This document shows positions 1 to 5,775 of a DNA stretch of 9,099 bases, piece by piece (position 1 is the first letter of the stretch; each line of letters starts with the position of its first letter). The position numbers and the translations under genes are program-made. A model generated the notes under the pieces. The model had not been told where the DNA came from and ran no database searches. It saw only the letters and a list, made by a program, of their open reading frames with translations. The DNA is from Betaproteobacteria bacterium (GTDB lineage: Bacteria; Pseudomonadota; Gammaproteobacteria; Burkholderiales; Rhodocyclaceae), in contig JAEHDO010000227.1 in assembly GCA_016880375.1 (NCBI GenBank), positions 1 through 9,099 on the forward strand, read 5' to 3'.

Positions 1-780
1 GCCTTCGCGCGCAAGCCGATCTTCGGCTATACCTCGATGGTGTACGCCATCGCCTCGATTGCGCTGATTTCCTTCATCGTCTGGGCGCACCACATGTACG
101 TGGTCGGCATGCCGGTCGCCGGCCAGCTCTACTTCATGTACGCCACCATCCTGATCGCGGTGCCGACCGGGGTGAAGGTGTTCAACTGGGTGGCCACCAT
201 GTGGCGGGGGTCGATGACCTTCGAGACCCCGATGCTGTTCGCCCTGGGCTTCCTCTTCCTGTTCACCATCGGCGGTTTCACCGGCCTGGTGCTGTCCAAC
301 ACGGCGATCGACGTGCAGCTGCAGGACACCTACTACGTGGTCGCCCATTTTCATTACGTGATGGTGGCGGGGGCGCTGTTCTCGGCCTTTGCGGCGGTGT
401 ACTACTGGCTGCCGAAATGGACCGGCCACATGTACGACGAGACGCTGGGCCAGTGGCATTTCTGGACATCCATCGTCTCCTTCAACCTCGCCTTCTTCCC
501 GCAGCACTTCCTTGGATTGGCCGGCATGCCGCGCCGCATCCCGGACTATGCCCTGCAGTTCGTCGACTTCAACCAGGTGTCGACGATTGGCGCGTTCGGC
601 TTCGGCCTCAGCCAGCTGCTGTTCCTGTATGTGGTGCTGAAAGCCATTCGCGGCGGCGAGAAGGCGGCGGCCAAGCCCTGGGAGGGTGCGACCGGCCTCG
701 AGTGGACCGTGCCTTCTCCGGCGCCCTACCATACCTTCGAGGAGCCGCCGGTGCTGGCCGAGGCCAGGGGGCACGCATGA
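1..780 (+). CDS. ctaD: Cytochrome c oxidase subunit I, aa3-type (3' part; start lies before the window)
   Basis: Catalytic subunit of the heme-copper terminal oxidase in the inner membrane; it reduces O2 to water with electrons from cytochrome c and pumps protons. The reading frame is open from base 1, so the 259 residues seen are the C-terminal half. Visible landmarks, numbered within the fragment, are the CuB ligand pair in WAHHMY (H30, H31), the K-channel motif VPTGVKVF (T56, K59), and HFH (H116, H118), which in the family bind heme a3 and heme a. Several hydrophobic helices follow, then a polar C-terminal tail after about residue 215. The K-channel motif and the DTYYVVAHFHYV block are those of A-type cytochrome c oxidases, not of cbb3 oxidases. 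The stop overlaps the next start as ATGA, so it heads a translationally coupled run. The subunit II gene would be expected upstream, outside the window. Confidence 0.97.
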   Translation, partial: AFARKPIFGYTSMVYAIASIALISFIVWAHHMYVVGMPVAGQLYFMYATILIAVPTGVKVFNWVATMWRGSMTFETPMLFALGFLFLFTIGGFTGLVLSNTAIDVQLQDTYYVVAHFHYVMVAGALFSAFAAVYYWLPKWTGHMYDETLGQWHFWTSIVSFNLAFFPQHFLGLAGMPRRIPDYALQFVDFNQVSTIGAFGFGLSQLLFLYVVLKAIRGGEKAAAKPWEGATGLEWTVPSPAPYHTFEEPPVLAEARGHA

Positions 781-884
781 CCACGACGCTGCAGGAAAAG
801 AGCCGCAGAACGGCGCTGCTCCTCGCCTTGGTGGCGGCGGCGATGTTCGCCGGCTTCGTTCTGCGCTACTGGCTGTTCAAATGA
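777..884 (+). CDS. Small single-helix membrane protein, cytochrome oxidase small assembly protein type (35 aa)
   Basis: A 35-residue protein, shorter than most gene callers accept. It has a basic, polar N-terminus (LQEKSRRT), one hydrophobic helix at about residues 12-29, and a short aromatic, basic end (RYWLFK). It starts on an ATG overlapping the ctaD stop by 4 bp, and its own stop overlaps the ctaG start by 4 bp, so it fills exactly the space between them. Such tiny proteins between subunit I and Cox11 genes are annotated in related bacteria as cytochrome oxidase small assembly protein, but I know of no defined biochemical role. Assignment rests on position, size and topology. A role in passing nascent subunit I to the copper-insertion factor CtaG is inference only. 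Confidence 0.8.
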   Translation: MTTTLQEKSRRTALLLALVAAAMFAGFVLRYWLFK

Positions 885-1447
885 GCGCGAACCGGAAAGC
901 CGACAACCGTCGCGTCCTCGTCAGGCTGCTGATGGTGGCCGGGCTCATGTTCGGCTTCGGCTATGCCATGGTGCCGATGTACCAGAAGTTCTGCGAGTTC
1001 ACCGGCATCAACAACCTGCTCAATCCGGACGATGCACTGCGCAACACCCAGGTTGATACCAGCCGCAAGGTGACCGTGGAGTTCGATGCCAATCTGCATG
1101 GATTGCCGTGGAGCTTCAAGCCGGGCCAGACCAGCGTTTCGGTGCATCCGGGCGAACTGGTGCATGTAGTCTACCGGGTCAGCAATACGCGCAACCATCC
1201 GGTCACCGGACAGGCGATCCCGAGCTACGGCCCGCAGCTGGCGGCGGCGCATTTCAGGAAATTGGAGTGCTTCTGCTTTGCGCGGCAGACGCTGGGGCCG
1301 GGCGAGTCGCGGGAAATGCCGGTCGTCTTCGTCATCGATCCGGCACTGCCGGAGGACGTGAATACGATCACCCTTTCATACACCTTCTTCGAGGTCGCCG
1401 GAGCGGTAGCCGAGCCGGTGCAACAGCAATCCAGGCCGGGCGCATGA
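881..1447 (+). CDS. ctaG: Cytochrome c oxidase assembly protein CtaG/Cox11 (copper delivery to CuB)
   Basis: Membrane-anchored copper chaperone of the Cox11 family, which delivers copper to the CuB site of subunit I. The protein has 188 residues, normal for the family. One N-terminal transmembrane helix (about residues 12-30) is followed by a periplasmic beta-rich domain. The three family cysteines are visible: C38 in YQKFCEFTG just after the helix, and the copper-binding pair C130 and C132 in LECFCF. Other conserved stretches are the PVTGQAIPSYGP region (107-118) and the C-terminal ITLSYTFFEV. The ATG at 881 is chosen because it overlaps the previous stop (ATGA) and gives a compact cytoplasmic N-terminus; the frame runs open further upstream, but only through ctaD coding sequence. 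The stop overlaps the next ATG in the same way. Confidence 0.97.
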   Translation: MSANRKADNRRVLVRLLMVAGLMFGFGYAMVPMYQKFCEFTGINNLLNPDDALRNTQVDTSRKVTVEFDANLHGLPWSFKPGQTSVSVHPGELVHVVYRVSNTRNHPVTGQAIPSYGPQLAAAHFRKLECFCFARQTLGPGESREMPVVFVIDPALPEDVNTITLSYTFFEVAGAVAEPVQQQSRPGA

Positions 1448-1659
1448 ATAGTGGAGCCATGATGAGCGAGCGCAGAGCGGGGCCGTTGCAGGTGCTGAGA
1501 ACGGTGCTGTCGGCCCTGTTCGGCGTGCGGCACCGCGAGATGCACGAGGAGGATTCCGCAGGTCTGCGGCCGGGCCAGGTGATCGTCGCCGGGATAGTCG
1601 TCGTGGCGGCGTTCGTCCTGTCAATCGTGGCCTTTGTGCAACTTGTCGCGACAAAGTAG
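1444..1659 (+). CDS. DUF2970 family small membrane protein
   Basis: A 71-residue protein resembling the DUF2970 family: an N-terminal segment with the pattern VLRTVLSALFGVRHR (about residues 17-31), an acidic link (EEDS), then one hydrophobic helix at about 45-66. Function is not established. The family is recurrently found between Cox11 and subunit III genes in betaproteobacteria, so an accessory role in oxidase assembly or stability is inferred from context only. Start choice is uncertain. The ATG at 1444 overlaps the ctaG stop as ATGA, matching the coupling upstream. An ATG at 1462 has GGAG (1453-1456) five bases ahead and would remove the first six residues, leaving the family core intact. 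Confidence 0.8.
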   Translation: MNSGAMMSERRAGPLQVLRTVLSALFGVRHREMHEEDSAGLRPGQVIVAGIVVVAAFVLSIVAFVQLVATK

Positions 1660-1674
1660 AAAACACAACGACTT

Positions 1675-1679
1675 GGAGG
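1675..1679 (+). promoter_or_regulatory. Ribosome binding site of ctaE
   Basis: GGAGG lies five bases before the ATG at 1685. It fixes the ctaE start there, although the frame stays open upstream to 1634, inside the DUF2970 gene. Unlike its coupled neighbours, ctaE therefore has an independent strong initiation site, as suits a structural subunit needed in amount. Confidence 0.85.
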
Positions 1680-1684
1680 TAGTC

Positions 1685-2533
1685 ATGAATCAGCAGGCAT
1701 CCCGCTATTTCGTTCCGGACCCCTCGCACCTGCCGCTGGTGGGATCCTCCGCCCTGTTCCTGCTGGCATCAGGGGCCGTGCTCTGGATGAACAAGTTCGC
1801 CGTCGGCCCCTATGTCGTCCTGGCCGGCTTCGCCGTGCTGCTGTTCATGCTGTTCGGCTGGTTCGGCCGGGTCATCGGCGAATCCGAGGGTGGCAAGTAC
1901 AACAGGCAGGTCGATGTCTCGTTCCGCTGGGGCATGAGCTGGTTCATCTTTTCGGAAGTGATGTTCTTCGCCGCCTTCTTTGGTGCCCTGTTCTATGTCC
2001 GTGTGCTGTCCGTGCCGGATCTGGCGAGCGCCGAGCAGCAGCTCCTGTGGCCCGGCTTCACTGCGAACTGGCCGAGCGCCGGACCGAAGTTCGCCGAGCA
2101 GTTCACGCCGATGGGCGCCATGGGCATTCCGCTCATCAACACCTTGTTGTTGTTGTCCTCCGGCGCCACCCTGACCTGGGCGCACTGGGGCCTGGTCGCC
2201 GGCAAGCGCGGTCAGTTGAAGCTCGGCCTGATGTTCACCATCGCCCTGGGCCTGCTCTTCCTCAGCCTGCAGGTCTATGAGTACGTGCATGCCTACCAGG
2301 AACTCAATCTCAAGCTGACGACGGGTGTCTACGGCTCGACCTTCTTCATGCTCACCGGTTTCCATGGCCTGCACGTGACGATCGGTGCGACCATGCTGCT
2401 GGTGATCCTCTTCCGCGTCCTGGCCGGGCACTTCAAGCCCGATCATCATTTCGCCTTCGAGGCAGTGGCGTGGTACTGGCATTTCGTCGACGTGGTCTGG
2501 CTGTTCCTCTTCGTCGTGGTGTACTGGTTGTAG
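1685..2533 (+). CDS. ctaE: Cytochrome c oxidase subunit III
   Basis: Third core subunit of the aa3-type oxidase, an inner-membrane protein that stabilises subunit I and its proton uptake. The 282 residues hold seven hydrophobic helices in the two-plus-five arrangement of the family. Recognisable blocks are FSEVMFFAAFF with the conserved glutamate E91, the NTLLLLSSG segment (152-160), YEYVHAY (198-204), GFHGLHV (225-231), and the C-terminal WYWHFVDVVWLFLF (263-276). The start at 1685 is set by a GGAGG site. The gene is followed by a strong rho-independent terminator, so the block from subunit I to subunit III ends here and the later assembly genes probably need separate transcription. A run of four TTG leucine codons (2144-2155) stands out against otherwise CTG/CTC-rich usage. 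Confidence 0.98.
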   Translation: MNQQASRYFVPDPSHLPLVGSSALFLLASGAVLWMNKFAVGPYVVLAGFAVLLFMLFGWFGRVIGESEGGKYNRQVDVSFRWGMSWFIFSEVMFFAAFFGALFYVRVLSVPDLASAEQQLLWPGFTANWPSAGPKFAEQFTPMGAMGIPLINTLLLLSSGATLTWAHWGLVAGKRGQLKLGLMFTIALGLLFLSLQVYEYVHAYQELNLKLTTGVYGSTFFMLTGFHGLHVTIGATMLLVILFRVLAGHFKPDHHFAFEAVAWYWHFVDVVWLFLFVVVYWL

Positions 2534-2576
2534 GGAATTGCCCGAGGGGGGCATGATGCCGCCCAGTTGAAAAGAC

Positions 2577-2604
2577 GCGCCGCACTTTGTGCGGCGCATT
2601 TTTT
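2577..2604 (+). terminator. Rho-independent terminator after ctaE
   Basis: A perfect 9-bp stem, GCGCCGCAC with GTGCGGCGC (2577-2585 and 2589-2597), has a TTT loop and is followed by six T residues (2599-2604). The T tract favours the + strand, ending the ctaE transcript. On the - strand the stem is followed by GTCTTTTC, so weaker action on the converging small gene is possible. The T tract overlaps the stop codon of that gene. Confidence 0.9.
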
Positions 2605-2800
2605 ATAGCCTGTCGCTGATCAGGCCGGAATAGTAGCCTGCCGCCAGCAGGACGAAGAGCATGATGGACAATCCGACGCGCACGGCGAGCGCCTTGACCA
2701 TGCGTGTGCGGTCGCGGCCCTGGTCGCGGAACAGGAACACCAGCGCCGAAGCCAGGCTGGCGACGATGGCGACGAGAAGCAGGATGACGACGATGCGCAT
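2603..2800 (-). CDS. Twin transmembrane protein, DUF2909 family (65 aa)
   Basis: A 65-residue protein with two hydrophobic helices (about 3-23 and 40-58) separated by a charged loop, RDQGRDRTRMVK, and the stretch ALAVRVGLSIMLF typical of the DUF2909 family of small two-helix proteins. No catalytic residue is apparent and the family has no established function that I know of. It lies on the strand opposite to all the oxidase genes, convergent with ctaE and divergent from SURF1. Small genes of this type recur next to SURF1 in betaproteobacteria, which hints at a respiratory-membrane role, but that is inference. The start is the only ATG giving a full first helix; no strong ribosome binding site is seen near it (AAGGGA lies somewhat far upstream). 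Confidence 0.8.
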   Translation of the reverse strand: MRIVVILLLVAIVASLASALVFLFRDQGRDRTRMVKALAVRVGLSIMLFVLLAAGYYSGLISDRL

Positions 2801-2865
2801 GACCGGAATTTCCCTTTTCGGGGCAGTCTAGCTTAACGCTACCGCTAGTGCCATAGACCACACGC

Positions 2866-3579
2866 TTGAATATTCAATTCCACCTTCGCCCTGTTTCGCT
2901 GCTCGCGGCGTTGGCCTGTGCCGCCGTCGCGGTCGCGATCGGCAATTTCCAGCGCAACCGCGCCGAGCAGAAGCAGGTCGCCTTTGAGCGTATTGAAAGC
3001 GCCAGACATGACGCCCCGATTCAGGTGGGGGGGTCGCCGGTCGATGCTGCCTTGCTCGACCAGCATCCGGCCGTTGCTCGCGGGCGCTGGCTGGCGGACA
3101 AAAGCATCCTTGTCGACAACAAGGTTCATAACGGTATCGCCGGCTATCATGTCATCACCCCATTGCGCATCGAAGGAGCGGGAATCTGCATTCTGGTGAA
3201 TCGCGGCTGGATTGCCGCGTCGCGGCTGCGCTCCGAACTCCCTGTGCTGCCGCCGGTTGCGGAGACAACAGTGGAAGTGAAAGGCATCGCACGCATGCCG
3301 CCTGCCAAAGCATACGAGTTGGCGCCGGAGATTGCAGTAGGCATGGTCTGGCAGAACCTGATGCTGGAGCGCTTTCGGGCATGGTCGGGGCTGGAGTTGC
3401 AGCCGGTCGTCCTTATGCAAACCGATGCGGCAGACGATGGACTCGTGCGGGATTGGCTGCCGGCGAATAGCGGTGCGTTGAAGCATTGGGGGTTCGCACT
3501 GCTGTGGTATCTGGCTGCCGCAGCCGCGGCGATTGCTGCAGCTGTTTTTTCTGTGGAGCGCAGGAAACATGAAGCATAA
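2866..3579 (+). CDS. surf1: SURF1 family cytochrome oxidase biogenesis protein
   Basis: Inner-membrane assembly factor linked in the family to heme a handling and insertion into subunit I. At 237 residues it has the classic SURF1 layout: an N-terminal helix (about 8-26) ending in IGNFQRNRAEQK, a large periplasmic domain, and a C-terminal helix (about 208-229). Conserved blocks include GRWLADKSILVDN (73-85), the AGYHVITPL stretch (92-100), LVNRGW (110-115) and KHWGFALLWY (206-215). The start is TTG at 2866: an in-frame stop at 2854-2856 excludes anything further upstream, and later starts would cut into the first helix. I see no good ribosome binding site, so translation may be weak. It overlaps the next gene by 11 bp. 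The 65-bp gap to the divergent small gene holds no convincing promoter by eye. Confidence 0.93.
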   Translation: MNIQFHLRPVSLLAALACAAVAVAIGNFQRNRAEQKQVAFERIESARHDAPIQVGGSPVDAALLDQHPAVARGRWLADKSILVDNKVHNGIAGYHVITPLRIEGAGICILVNRGWIAASRLRSELPVLPPVAETTVEVKGIARMPPAKAYELAPEIAVGMVWQNLMLERFRAWSGLELQPVVLMQTDAADDGLVRDWLPANSGALKHWGFALLWYLAAAAAAIAAAVFSVERRKHEA

Positions 3580-4138
3580 GCAGAAACTCATTGTGCTCGG
3601 CGTCGGGCTGGTGAGCGCCTTTCCGATCGTGGCCGCGCTGTTTTTCTACTACTTCTCGCCGCCAGAAGCCCGCATGAACCACGGCGACCTGTTGCAACCG
3701 GCGCCCTTGCCGGCGCAACCTTTTGCCCTGCTCACTGGCGGAGAGTTCCGCTTCGAGCAAATGAAGGGTAAATGGCTGCTGCTGCAGGTTGACTCCGGCA
3801 ACTGCGAGGCGCGCTGCCGGGGAAAGCTGTATGCCATGCGCCAGATCCGGCTGGCGCAGGGGAAGGACATGGTGCGCCTGGAGCGTGTCTGGCTGGTCTC
3901 GGACGAAAGCCGTCCGCCACCCGAATTGCTGACGGAGTATGAGGGCACCTTGGTCGTGCGTGCGACAGGAAGCGAAGTGCTGGCCGCGTTTGCTGCGCCC
4001 GCCGACCGCACCGCCCACCTCTATGTGGTCGACCCGCGGGGAAACCTGATGATGCGCTTCCCGGAAAATCCGGATCCGACCCGCATGATCAAGGACCTGC
4101 AGCGCCTGCTGCGTCCGTCGCGCATTGGCGCTGGCTAA
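3569..4138 (+). CDS. SCO-like thioredoxin-fold membrane protein with CxxxC but no copper histidine
   Basis: A 189-residue protein with an N-terminal hydrophobic anchor (about 7-29) and a periplasmic domain that aligns by eye with the SCO protein encoded further on. GNCEARC (C79, C83) falls where SCO has CPDVC, and AHLYVVDPRGNL falls where SCO has AGSYVYDPQGKL. The SCO copper-ligand histidine (DHSAG) is replaced by arginine (DRTAH, R147); a histidine occurs three residues later (H150). Copper binding in the usual SCO geometry is therefore doubtful, and a thiol redox or scaffold role is an alternative. The ATG at 3569 is chosen because AGGA lies just ahead and the anchor follows at once; an upstream start at 3533 would add 12 residues inside SURF1. 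Proteins of this type usually sit between SURF1 and ctaA/ctaB in betaproteobacteria. Confidence 0.82.
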   Translation: MKHKQKLIVLGVGLVSAFPIVAALFFYYFSPPEARMNHGDLLQPAPLPAQPFALLTGGEFRFEQMKGKWLLLQVDSGNCEARCRGKLYAMRQIRLAQGKDMVRLERVWLVSDESRPPPELLTEYEGTLVVRATGSEVLAAFAAPADRTAHLYVVDPRGNLMMRFPENPDPTRMIKDLQRLLRPSRIGAG

Positions 4139-4144
4139 GTGCTC

Positions 4145-4168
4145 TAAACCTTATTCAATCAAGGTTTA
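4145..4168. repeat. AT-rich inverted repeat upstream of ctaB
   Basis: TAAACCTT (4145-4152) and AAGGTTTA (4161-4168) are perfect 8-bp inverted arms around an 8-base spacer. The A+T-rich stem stands out in a GC-rich region and begins six bases after the upstream stop codon. It lacks a T tract, so it is a poor intrinsic terminator. It could be an operator overlapping the -35 region of a weak promoter whose candidate extended -10 is TGGTAAATT at 4185-4193. The function is not established. Confidence 0.4.
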
Positions 4169-4176
4169 TTCCCGGG

Positions 4177-4221
4177 GCCCGCCGTGGTAAATTCCGACCT
4201 TTGAACCGGCGGGCAACCGCC
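4177..4221 (+). promoter_or_regulatory. Possible mutually exclusive hairpins in the ctaB leader
   Basis: GCCCGCCG (4177-4184) can pair with CGGCGGGC (4207-4214), but part of that second arm can instead form a tight local hairpin, GGCGG-GCAA-CCGCC (4208-4221), closed by a GNRA-type tetraloop. The two structures exclude each other and end just before the AGGGG ribosome binding site (4226-4230) of ctaB. The pairing is directly visible; a regulatory role is speculation. If transcription starts near 4200 from the candidate -10 at 4188, only the second hairpin would be in the RNA. Confidence 0.3.
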
Positions 4222-4235
4222 AGCCAGGGGCTTGC

Positions 4236-5135
4236 ATGAAGGCTTTACCCTCTCCGGAGCAAACACTGGGGTACCGCTTGTACCAGTATTTCCAGTTGAC
4301 CAAGCCGCGGGTGGTTTCTCTCATCGTATTCTGCGCCGTCATCGGCATGTTCCTCGCGGTGCCGGGGGCGGTGCCCCCTGTGGTTCTGGTCGCGGCCACC
4401 ACTGGCATCGCCCTGATCGCGGGTGCCGCGGCGGCAGTGAATTGCCTGATCGAACAGAGGATCGATGCCGTCATGGCCCGCACGCGCGGCCGCCCGCTGC
4501 CGCGCGGCGAGGTCAACTCCCGGCAGACGCTGTTATTTTCCGGCGTGATCGGCGGCATCGGCCTTTCTCTGCTGTACTGGTTCGTCAACCCGCTGACCAT
4601 GTGGCTGACCCTGGCGACCTTCGTCGGCTACGCCATCATCTACACCATCTTTCTCAAGCCGGCGACGCCGCAGAATATCGTGATCGGCGGCGCTTCCGGT
4701 GCCATGCCGCCGATATTGGGCTGGGCCGCCGTGACGGGCGAAGTGACTTCCGAAGCCCTGTTGCTGTTCCTCATCATCTTCGTGTGGACGCCGCCACATT
4801 TCTGGTCGCTGGCGCTCTATCGCACCAAGGAATACGCCAAGGTGGGCATGCCCATGCTGCCGGTGACGCACGGCCCGGAGTACACCCGCCTGCAGATCCT
4901 CCTCTATACCATTCTCCTTTTTGGCGTCACCCTTCTCCCTTATGTAATCCGCATGAGCGGCCTGATTTATCTCGTCAGCGCCGTGGCGCTGGGCGGGGTG
5001 TTTCTGGCCTACGCGGTCGGAATGTACCGGGCCTACAGCGACAAGCTGGCGCACAAGACCTTCCGCTACTCCATCTGGTACCTGGCCGCGCTGTTTGCCG
5101 CCCTGCTGGTGGATCACTATTTCAGGTTCTGGTGA
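4236..5135 (+). CDS. ctaB: Heme O synthase (protoheme IX farnesyltransferase)
   Basis: Polytopic UbiA-superfamily prenyltransferase that adds a farnesyl group to protoheme to give heme O, the precursor of heme A for the oxidase. The 299 residues contain the family signatures: the first prenyl-diphosphate site NCLIEQRID (N69, E73, D77) followed by [11 protein letters not shown] (82-92), the second conserved region starting [12 protein letters not shown] (136-147), GAMPPILGW (155-163), [11 protein letters not shown] (184-194) and PMLPVTHG (206-213). About eight to nine hydrophobic helices are apparent. The ATG at 4236 follows AGGGG (4226-4230) at normal spacing. The stop shares one base with the sco1 start (TGATG), indicating coupling. 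The usual partner gene for heme A synthase is not next to it; a 97-bp spacer with inverted repeats lies upstream instead. Confidence 0.97.
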   Translation: MKALPSPEQTLGYRLYQYFQLTKPRVVSLIVFCAVIGMFLAVPGAVPPVVLVAATTGIALIAGAAAAVNCLIEQRIDAVMARTRGRPLPRGEVNSRQTLLFSGVIGGIGLSLLYWFVNPLTMWLTLATFVGYAIIYTIFLKPATPQNIVIGGASGAMPPILGWAAVTGEVTSEALLLFLIIFVWTPPHFWSLALYRTKEYAKVGMPMLPVTHGPEYTRLQILLYTILLFGVTLLPYVIRMSGLIYLVSAVALGGVFLAYAVGMYRAYSDKLAHKTFRYSIWYLAALFAALLVDHYFRFW

Positions 5136-5710
5136 TGGTGAGGCGGTTTTTCCTGTTGCTGGCGCTGCTGACGGCCGGCTGCGATACCCAGCCGCAATTC
5201 GGCAATACGGATATCAGTGCCGCGGGCTACGCGAATGATTTTGCCCTCACCGATCACACCGGCAAGCCCCGCACCATGGCGGATTTCCGCGGACGGGCTG
5301 TGGTCATCTTCTTTGGCTATACGCAGTGCCCGGACGTTTGCCCCACTACCATGACCGGCATGGCGGAAGCCATGAGGCTGCTTGGCGGGGATTCGGAGAA
5401 GGTGCAGGTGCTCTTCGTCACGGTCGACCCGGAGCGGGATACGCCGGAACTTCTTGCGCAATACGTGCCGATGTTCAATCCGGGCTTCCTCGGGCTGTAT
5501 GCCGATGCGGAGACGATTGCCAGGACAGCGCAGGAGTTCCGCGTCTTTTACAAGAAGCAGCCGGGCAGTACGCCGACCACCTACACGGTGGACCATAGCG
5601 CCGGCAGCTACGTCTACGACCCGCAGGGCAAGCTGCGGCTCTACATCAAGCATGGCGAGAAACCTGAAGTGATCGCCAAGGACCTCAAGCTCCTCGTCGC
5701 CGGAAAGTAG
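5135..5710 (+). CDS. sco1: SCO1/SenC family copper chaperone, lipoprotein
   Basis: Periplasmic thioredoxin-fold protein of the SCO family, which helps build the CuA centre of oxidase subunit II. Of its 191 residues, 1-16 form a lipoprotein signal with the lipobox LTAGC (lipidated C16). The +2 residue is aspartate, which by the E. coli Lol rule would keep the protein in the inner membrane next to its target. All three copper ligands are present: the CPDVC motif (C65, C69) and H154 in VDHSAG. The VTVDPERDTP block (95-104) is also family-typical. The ATG at 5135 overlaps the ctaB stop by one base. A GTG two codons... at 5138 is a possible but less likely start. A strong bidirectional terminator follows, closing the assembly operon. 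Confidence 0.96.
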   Translation: MVRRFFLLLALLTAGCDTQPQFGNTDISAAGYANDFALTDHTGKPRTMADFRGRAVVIFFGYTQCPDVCPTTMTGMAEAMRLLGGDSEKVQVLFVTVDPERDTPELLAQYVPMFNPGFLGLYADAETIARTAQEFRVFYKKQPGSTPTTYTVDHSAGSYVYDPQGKLRLYIKHGEKPEVIAKDLKLLVAGK

Positions 5711-5729
5711 GCATCGTTTGCATAAACGA

Positions 5730-5767
5730 AAAGGCCGTTGCGGGTCCGCAACGGCCTTTGGTTTTTT
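5730..5767. terminator. Bidirectional rho-independent terminator between sco1 and rpoH
   Basis: A perfect 13-bp stem pairs AAAGGCCGTTGCG (5730-5742) with CGCAACGGCCTTT (5747-5759) around a 4-base loop. GG and six T residues (5762-5767) follow on the + strand. Read on the - strand, the stem runs into TTTTCGTTT, so it can also end rpoH transcription. It sits between the converging stops at 5710 and 5776, as expected for a shared terminator. Confidence 0.95.
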
Positions 5768-5775
5768 CGGCTTGT

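Noticed and set aside
1643..1654. Perfect 12-bp palindrome TTGTCGCGACAA near the end of the DUF2970 gene
   Set aside because: About two perfect 12-bp palindromes are expected by chance in 9 kb. It lies in coding sequence and matches no operator I recognise.
2144..2155. Four tandem TTG codons in ctaE
   Set aside because: They encode leucines in a conserved membrane segment. It is too short to be a convincing contingency repeat and is noted only as an oddity of codon use.
2545..2570. GC-rich GGCATGATGCC inverted repeat just after ctaE
   Set aside because: It is short, with a one-base centre, and a far better terminator follows a few bases downstream.
1769..2599. Open - strand frame of about 276 codons opposite ctaE
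   Set aside because: The product is rich in His, Glu, Gln and Gly, the mirror of a membrane-protein gene on the other strand, with no helices or motifs. It also runs through the ctaE terminator.
4232..5134. Upstream extension of the sco1 frame through ctaB
   Set aside because: It overlaps ctaB in another frame and has no family similarity. The lipoprotein signal starts at 5135.
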